Shown here: piece by piece, positions 6,570-10,653 of the stretch | Numbering within the stretch: the stretch's first letter is position 1 | Layout of the letters: each line of letters starts with the position of its first letter | NCBI GenBank assembly: GCA_948466105.1 | Contig: CAOJZR010000011.1 | Coordinates: 1-10,653, forward strand | DNA: 10,653 nucleotides | From: an uncultured Bacillota bacterium | GTDB taxonomy: Bacteria > Bacillota_I > Bacilli_A > RF39 > UBA660 | Direction: 5' to 3' | The notes under the pieces: model-generated | The model's database searches: none | Told to the model about the DNA's origin: nothing | The model's input: the letters and a program-made list of their open reading frames with translations, nothing else | Position numbers and translations under genes: made by a program

Positions 6570-6848
6570 ATGTCAAAAAGCGAATTAGTAAACTATATCG
6601 CAGAAAAAGCTGGTGTAACAAAAGCTGATGCTACAAGAACATTAGATGCAATGATGAATGGAGTAATTAAAGGTTTAAAAGAAAAAGGAAAAGTTACCTT
6701 AACAGGTTTTTGTACTTTCACAGCTAAAGAAAAAGCTGCTAAAGTAGCACGTAATCCAAAAACTGGAGAGCCAGTTTCAATTCCTGCTAGAGTTGCTGCT
6801 TCAATCAAAGCTGGTTCTAAATTAAAAGATGCTTTAAATCAGGCTTAA
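6570..6848 (+). CDS. hup: HU family DNA-binding protein
   Basis: Small basic nucleoid protein that dimerises and bends DNA without strong sequence preference. The 92 residues are standard for HU. Visible parts are the N-terminal helices (SKSELVNYIAEKAGVTKADATRTLDAM), the GKVTLTGFCTFTAKEKAAK core, and the DNA-binding beta arm with RNPKTGEPVSIPAR from residue 61, including the conserved Pro63 that intercalates in HU. Cys48 stands where many HU proteins have Gly (GFGTF), a minor oddity. It has a consensus AGGAGG ribosome binding site nine bases before ATG, a strong promoter and its own terminator, all consistent with high expression. The spoIVA–hup order matches spoIVA–hbs in B. subtilis. An IHF-type role is unlikely in Bacillota. 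Confidence 0.97.
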   Translation: MSKSELVNYIAEKAGVTKADATRTLDAMMNGVIKGLKEKGKVTLTGFCTFTAKEKAAKVARNPKTGEPVSIPARVAASIKAGSKLKDALNQA

Positions 6849-6860
6849 AAGCCTTTTTTT
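6841..6860 (+). terminator. Intrinsic terminator of hup, stop codon in the loop
   Basis: Arms AGGCT (6841-6845) and AGCCT (6850-6854) enclose the loop TAAA, which contains the hup stop codon. Seven T follow from 6854. The cca start codon lies only four bases beyond the T run. Confidence 0.8.
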
Positions 6861-6864
6861 ATTT

Positions 6865-7935
6865 ATGGAAAAAGAAGCAAGAGCTATTTTAGCTAAAATA
6901 GAGAACAATGGTTTTAAGGCTTATATAGTTGGTGGATATCCGCGTGATAAATATTTAAAAATTGTATCAAATGATATTGATATAACAACATCTGCTTTAC
7001 CACAACAAATAAAGCAAATTTTTCCTAGTGCTTGTTTAAATACTATAAACTATTCATCAGTAAAAATTCAAGGAAAAGAGTCTATATATGAATTAACAAC
7101 AATGCGTAAGGAACAAAAGTATAATCAAAAAAGACAACCAATTAAAATTAAGTATATAAGTAATCTAAAAAAAGATCTTAAACGTAGAGATTTTTATTTA
7201 AATACTTTATGTATTAATCAAAATGGTGAGTATATTGATATTTTAAAAGCTAGAAAAGATATTGATAGAAAAGTAATAAGATTAATTGGAGGAGCTAAAA
7301 AATTAGAAGAAGATCCACTTAGAATTTTAAGAGCCATTAGGTTTGCTACGACGTTATCTTTTAAAATTGATAAAAAACTTTCCAAGCTAATCAAAAAGAA
7401 AGCTTCTTTAGTTAATAAGCTCTCATATAATCGAAAAAAAGAAGAATTAGAAAAAATATTTTTAAGTAAAAATGTCCAAAAAGGTTTACAATTAATTAAG
7501 GAATACCAATTAGATAGATATTTAGATTTATATAATCTTGATGCATTAGTTATTACAACTAATCCTTTAGGAATTTGGGCACAAGTGGATATAACAAATG
7601 TTTACCCTTTTAATAAAAAAGAACAAAAGATAAAGAAAATAATAAGTCAATATATAGATACACCTATTGATGACATTTTTCTTTATAGATATGGTCTAGA
7701 TATTGCATCTATATTAAATGAGATTAATAGTCATATTGATATTTTTACAAAGTATAATAATTTACCAATTAAAAAAAGACGAGATCTTGCTATTAATGTT
7801 GAGGATATTAAGATGCTTGTAAATGATTTATCATTAAACATTGTAATAAGCGACTTAGAAAAACAAATTTTAAATAAAACTTTAAAAAATAATACACAAG
7901 ATATAAAAAATTATATAATTAGTAAATATCATTAA
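6865..7935 (+). CDS. cca: CCA tRNA nucleotidyltransferase (class II)
   Basis: Predicted to add or repair the 3' CCA end of tRNAs from CTP and ATP. Class II nucleotidyltransferase motifs are in order: GGYPRD at residues 23-28 (usually GGxVRD); catalytic Asp37 and Asp39 in NDIDITTSA; RRDFYLNTL at 107-115; the nucleotide-template motif EDPLR at 149-153, followed by ILRAIRF; and YNRKKEELEKI as the neck helix. At 356 residues it is somewhat shorter than the roughly 400 of the B. subtilis enzyme, with a reduced Lys- and Asn-rich tail. The EDxxR motif favours CCA addition over poly(A) polymerase, but some lineages split A and CC addition between two enzymes, which cannot be excluded. ATG 6865 is the only in-frame start, as an in-frame TAA lies at 6835-6837. 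It has no ribosome binding site and follows the hup terminator directly. Confidence 0.88.
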   Translation: MEKEARAILAKIENNGFKAYIVGGYPRDKYLKIVSNDIDITTSALPQQIKQIFPSACLNTINYSSVKIQGKESIYELTTMRKEQKYNQKRQPIKIKYISNLKKDLKRRDFYLNTLCINQNGEYIDILKARKDIDRKVIRLIGGAKKLEEDPLRILRAIRFATTLSFKIDKKLSKLIKKKASLVNKLSYNRKKEELEKIFLSKNVQKGLQLIKEYQLDRYLDLYNLDALVITTNPLGIWAQVDITNVYPFNKKEQKIKKIISQYIDTPIDDIFLYRYGLDIASILNEINSHIDIFTKYNNLPIKKRRDLAINVEDIKMLVNDLSLNIVISDLEKQILNKTLKNNTQDIKNYIISKYH

Positions 7936-7968
7936 AAAAAATCATAATATTTAATGAGAGTGATATTT

Positions 7969-8595
7969 ATGGTAAAAAAAATACTGATTATTATTCTTTT
8001 TATATTAGATTTATCTTTTTTTAGTATTAAAACAAATAAAGCTTTTATTGAAAAAATTAATATTGAACTAAAAAAAGATGAAATGGGAATAACCTTTTTA
8101 ATTAATAATGATAATAATTCATTATTATTAAGTAAAAATAATGAACATAATTTATTTATATTGAAACATCAGAGTGATGATGGAATAATGAATAAATTAA
8201 AATTATTTGGTGTAAATCAACTAAATAATATTTTTGCATTAAACAAATTTGATACTAATTATAAGCTCGATTCTTTAGATAGTATTGCTTATTTAGATAT
8301 TTTAAAAAAAAATAATATAACTAAAATGCGAATTGATACTTTTAATTTCTGTATATATGAGCAAGGGTATAATAAAAATTTTAATGAATGTGATTTTTTA
8401 TATGTTCTTGATAATGATAATTTAGCTATAGATGAAGATATTAAGGTTGTTTTTTATACAGAAAAAGTTAATATCGACAATTTAAATATATATGAAAAAT
8501 GGATCGATAGTTATAAAATTGATGATGAAAGTTATATTACATTAGTTATTAAGGATGATCATTATGATTTTACAATAATTCCAATAAAAAATTAG
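7969..8595 (+). CDS. Exported or membrane-anchored protein, unknown function
   Basis: No family is firmly recognised. I prefer ATG 7969 (208 residues) over 7954, because GAGAGTGAT sits upstream at the same spacing as in neighbours and the protein then begins MVKK. Lys3-Lys4 followed by a hydrophobic stretch (residues 5-20) is a signal peptide or N-terminal anchor, so the rest should lie outside the membrane. Residues 33-122 have the rhythm of a ComEC-type metallo-beta-lactamase fold: a GITFL strand, LLLSK, NLFIL where LIDTG is usual, then an alpha helix with KLKLFGVNQLNNIFAL, and a second helix ending NNITKMRI. The metal-binding HxHxDH is absent (NKFDTNY instead), so any such domain would be inactive. 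It lies 33 bases after cca and 48 before dnaD, probably co-transcribed. Confidence 0.75.
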   Translation: MVKKILIIILFILDLSFFSIKTNKAFIEKINIELKKDEMGITFLINNDNNSLLLSKNNEHNLFILKHQSDDGIMNKLKLFGVNQLNNIFALNKFDTNYKLDSLDSIAYLDILKKNNITKMRIDTFNFCIYEQGYNKNFNECDFLYVLDNDNLAIDEDIKVVFYTEKVNIDNLNIYEKWIDSYKIDDESYITLVIKDDHYDFTIIPIKN

Positions 8596-8619
8596 ATATA
8601 CTTTAATTGAAAAATAGGA

Positions 8620-8625
8620 TATAAT
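8620..8625 (+). promoter_or_regulatory. Possible -10 box before dnaD
   Basis: TATAAT lies 18 bases before the dnaD start and no convincing -35 is present. If used, the transcript would begin at or inside the ribosome binding site (TTGGTGAT, 8631-8638). It could be an internal promoter for dnaD–nth or a chance match. Confidence 0.3.
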
Positions 8626-8643
8626 ATTACTTGGTGATGTTTT

Positions 8644-9282
8644 ATGGTGGAAAAAATCATACCACTTTTAAAAGAGTATATTGTTATACCTAAATTACTT
8701 TTAAAAAATTATAAAAAACTGAATTTAACAGAAATGGAAATTATAGTTTTAATGTATTTGTTAAATGATTATACATTTAGTTATAATCCAAAAAAAATAA
8801 GTGAAGAATTAGATATTGATTTAAAAGAAGTAATTAATTTAATGGATGATTTAAGTGAGAAAGATGTTGTTAAAATAGAAAAAAAAGTGATTAATAATAT
8901 TCATACTGAGTATATAAGTGTTGAACCACTTTATAATAAATTAGCTTTTTTAGTAATTAACAATGAAAAAGAAAATGATAACACTAATATTTTTGATACA
9001 TTTGAAAAAGAGTTTGGACGTACACTATCGCCTATGGAGTATGGAATTATAAATGCTTGGAGTGAAGCTGGATATAAAGATGAATTAATTATTATGGCTT
9101 TAAAAGAGGCTATCTATAATGGGGTTACACATCTAAGATATATTGATAAAATATTAAATGATTGGGATAAAAAAGGTATTAAAACAGTTAGTGACATTGA
9201 AAAGAATAAAAAAGAATTTCAAAATAAAAAAGAAACAAAAAAAGATTTGTTTGAATATGATTGGCTAAATGATTCCAAATAA
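8644..9282 (+). CDS. dnaD: DnaD family replication initiation protein
   Basis: DnaD works with DnaA, DnaB and DnaI to load the replicative helicase at oriC and at restart sites in low-GC Bacillota. At 212 residues it is close to the usual 230. The N-terminal part is a winged-helix domain (LNLTEMEIIVLMYLLN, then a helix-turn-helix around PKKISEELDIDLKEVINLMDDL). The C-terminal DnaD domain begins near FDTFEKEFGRTLSPMEYGIINAW and includes the ssDNA-binding YxxxIxxxW motif at Tyr166, Ile170 and Trp174. A Lys-rich tail follows. The ribosome binding site GGTGAT precedes ATG. Its last 14 bases overlap the start of nth. The dnaD–nth pairing is conserved in Bacillota, which supports the call. Confidence 0.93.
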   Translation: MVEKIIPLLKEYIVIPKLLLKNYKKLNLTEMEIIVLMYLLNDYTFSYNPKKISEELDIDLKEVINLMDDLSEKDVVKIEKKVINNIHTEYISVEPLYNKLAFLVINNEKENDNTNIFDTFEKEFGRTLSPMEYGIINAWSEAGYKDELIIMALKEAIYNGVTHLRYIDKILNDWDKKGIKTVSDIEKNKKEFQNKKETKKDLFEYDWLNDSK

Positions 9283-9880
9283 GATAGTAACATATTTAGA
9301 TGAATTAATACCTGATCCTAGATGTGAACTTAATTATAATAAAGATTATGAATTACTAATAGCAGTAATGCTTAGTGCCCAAACAACAGATAAAAGAGTT
9401 AATGTTGTAACGGCTAAATTGTTTCAAAAATATCCTAATTTAGATGCTTTGGCAAATAGTGAGATAAGTGATATAATTGCGATTATTAGATCATTAGGAT
9501 CATTTAATAGAAAAGCTATTAATATTAAAGAGATTGCGATTAGTCTTAAGAATCATGGTGGTTCAGTACCTAATGATAGAGAATTTTTAGAAAGTCTAAG
9601 TGGCGTTGGTAGGAAAACTACCAATGTTGTTTTGAGTAATCTTTATGATGTTAATGTTATTGCAGTTGATACACATGTAAATAGAGTTAGTGTGCGACTT
9701 GGTATAGCTAGTGAAAAAGACGATGTTTATATGGTGGAAAAAAAGCTTAACAAGTTTTTTGAAGGTTATAGCTTAAATCGTTTACATCATCAATTAGTTT
9801 TGTTTGGACGTTACTATTGTAAGGCTAAAAAGCCAGAGTGTATAAATTGTCATTTAAAAGATATGTGCAAATATAAGTAA
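9269..9880 (+). CDS. nth: Endonuclease III (DNA glycosylase/AP lyase)
   Basis: Base-excision repair enzyme that removes oxidised pyrimidines and cleaves at the abasic site. The 203 residues fit the family. Signs are LLIAVMLSAQTTD (29-41); the helix-hairpin-helix LSGVGRKTTNVVL with catalytic Lys116; VDTHVNRVSVRLG with catalytic Asp134; and the four iron-sulphur cysteines Cys184, Cys191, Cys194 and Cys200 in the exact C-X6-C-X2-C-X5-C spacing, so the [4Fe-4S] cluster is intact. The ATG overlaps the end of dnaD by 14 bases and has no clear ribosome binding site, so translation is probably coupled to dnaD. No member of the MutY branch is suggested, because the Lys is present and the length is short. 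It ends the forward-strand block and faces a convergent gene. Confidence 0.97.
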   Translation: MIPNKIVTYLDELIPDPRCELNYNKDYELLIAVMLSAQTTDKRVNVVTAKLFQKYPNLDALANSEISDIIAIIRSLGSFNRKAINIKEIAISLKNHGGSVPNDREFLESLSGVGRKTTNVVLSNLYDVNVIAVDTHVNRVSVRLGIASEKDDVYMVEKKLNKFFEGYSLNRLHHQLVLFGRYYCKAKKPECINCHLKDMCKYK

Positions 9881-9890
9881 CCTTAGTTAT

Positions 9891-9910
9891 AAAGCTAATG
9901 TTGCTTTTTT
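9891..9910 (+). terminator. Probable terminator after nth
   Basis: Short stem AAAGC (9891-9895) with GCTTT (9903-9907) and a run of six T to 9910. The stem is only 5 bp, but it sits ten bases after the nth stop. Transcripts escaping it would meet the larger convergent hairpin at 9928-9960. Confidence 0.5.
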
Positions 9911-9926
9911 AATATATGTGTCAAAT

Positions 9927-9960
9927 AAAAATACTTCTAGGATTTAACTAGAAGTATTTT
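9927..9960 (-). terminator. Strong convergent (bidirectional) terminator
   Basis: A perfect 13-bp stem (9928-9940 with 9948-9960) around a 7-base loop. Read on the minus strand it ends in five T. Read forward the arm ends in four T, so it may also stop nth transcripts. The minus-strand stop codon (9944-9946) lies inside the loop. Confidence 0.85.
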
Positions 9961-10653
9961 CATTATCATTTGGTGGAGTACTTTTGTCTTTATAAACAAT
10001 TTTTCTTTTTAATGTTGTAGAGTAATTATTGTATTTTATTGTATAAGTAATTGTATAAGTTTCCACAGCATTATTTGGAATACTAGTTAGAACTACTCCT
10101 TTAGAATCAGTGATGACTTTTGTTATTGTAGCTTTATTAGTAACATCAGCTAGATTTTCAAGAACAATAACACCATCATTGGCCATGTTATATGTTTTTC
10201 CAACTTCCATTTCAACAGTTGTTTTGCCTTTTAATTCAGATGTAATAACAGATTCTACATTTTTAGTATTAACTGTTATTTCACTACCAGTACTCATATT
10301 AGCTTCAAAAAGAGAATAACTAGTTTTAACAACATAAGTAATAGATGATTTTCCACCATATATCATTTGTTCAAATTTATTATCTGGAGTAGTAGTAAGT
10401 AATTTTAAACTACCATCTGTTTTTTTCTCATAAACTTTATAAACAATTGTACCAATACGAGAGTTATTAAAATTAATTCTTTCAGTTAGGGCTGCTCCAG
10501 ACCAACCTGCATCAGTAAATATTTCATTATACATACTTCTTAATTTATCAACATTAATAGCATCAGGGATATCTATGTTTTTCCAAGTAAGAGAAAGTTT
10601 ATTACCATTTAGTTTGTAATCTAAATTACTAACATTATCTAAGCGATCAAAAC
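9944..10653 (-). CDS. C-terminal part of extracellular protein, probably class A penicillin-binding protein
   Basis: The frame stays open from the stop at 9944 to the window edge, so the gene begins outside; about 236 residues are visible. The ATG at 10532-10534 is internal and has no ribosome binding site. The segment after NGNKLSLTWKNIDIP, through IGTIVYKVYEKKTDG and ITYVVKTSYSLFEANMSTGS, reads like a fibronectin type III domain. A second beta domain of bacterial Ig type follows (VESVITSELKGKTTVEM to YTITYTIKYNNYSTTLKRKIVYKD). The end is a short polar tail (DKSTPPNDNENTSS). No LPXTG or C-terminal membrane anchor is present. In B. subtilis, ponA (PBP1) carries an extracellular C-terminal extension of this kind and converges on the dnaD–nth block, as here. 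That points to ponA, but no catalytic residue is inside the window, so another large surface protein is possible. Confidence 0.6.
   Translation of the reverse strand, partial: FDRLDNVSNLDYKLNGNKLSLTWKNIDIPDAINVDKLRSMYNEIFTDAGWSGAALTERINFNNSRIGTIVYKVYEKKTDGSLKLLTTTPDNKFEQMIYGGKSSITYVVKTSYSLFEANMSTGSEITVNTKNVESVITSELKGKTTVEMEVGKTYNMANDGVIVLENLADVTNKATITKVITDSKGVVLTSIPNNAVETYTITYTIKYNNYSTTLKRKIVYKDKSTPPNDNENTSS

Noticed and set aside
6593..6808. 71-residue minus-strand ORF opposite hup
   Set aside because: Its Ala/Val/Phe composition is the antisense of Lys/Ala-rich HU codons; there is no start signal of its own.
7926..7953. ATTAAA/TTTAAT inverted repeat after cca as a terminator
   Set aside because: It is a weak all-AT stem without a T run, and the spacing suggests continued transcription.
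10110..10319. 69-residue forward ORF with hydrophobic look
   Set aside because: It lies opposite the minus-strand extracellular protein; the hydrophobic residues are antisense of Asn/Lys/Thr codons.
1..10653. Mycoplasma-type code with TGA as Trp
   Set aside because: All tryptophans in conserved proteins use TGG (for example in SpoIVA and DnaD), and no frame needs TGA read-through.

Overview
The window looks like chromosome from an AT-rich, spore-forming Bacillota (Firmicutes) species. It carries two sporulation genes (spoIVA and a SpoVIF-family gene) beside core housekeeping genes. Gene order echoes two Bacillus subtilis neighbourhoods: der–spoVIF–spoIVA–hup, and cca–dnaD–nth facing ponA. 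The low GC, small intergenic gaps and missing intervening genes suggest one of the reduced, mostly uncultured gut Bacilli lineages. That placement is inference. TGG encodes Trp and every gene reads through in the standard code. No tRNA, rRNA, CRISPR array, insertion sequence or phage module was seen.

Layout: (1) 1-787, the 3' part of an unrecognised gene ending in a strong hairpin terminator, then about 300 bp without a gene. (2) 1105-1800, a free-standing thymidylate-kinase-like gene with an unusual P-loop, its own promoter and its own terminator. (3) 2039-4515, engB, an unrecognised 162-residue ORF and der, closely spaced; both named genes are ribosome-assembly GTPases. (4) 4526-6405, spoVIF and spoIVA, each preceded by a plausible sporulation-sigma promoter and each followed (or, for spoVIF, separated from spoIVA) by a terminator. 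(5) 6498-6860, hup (HU protein) with a vegetative promoter, 5' hairpin and terminator. (6) 6865-9880, cca-like nucleotidyltransferase, an exported protein of unknown role, dnaD and nth. (7) 9944 to the window end on the minus strand, the C-terminal part of a large extracellular protein, most likely the tail of a class A penicillin-binding protein (ponA).

Functionally the window combines ribosome assembly (engB, der), tRNA 3'-end synthesis (cca), replication initiation and base-excision repair (dnaD, nth), nucleoid structure (hup), dTMP phosphorylation (tmk-like) and spore coat or late spore development (spoIVA, spoVIF). I do not see a discrete new multi-gene system. The best leads are the odd P-loop of the kinase, the unknown protein between the two GTPases, the exported possible pseudo-metallo-beta-lactamase, the cca gene that starts without a ribosome binding site just after a terminator, and the repeated placement of TATAAT boxes very close to start codons.
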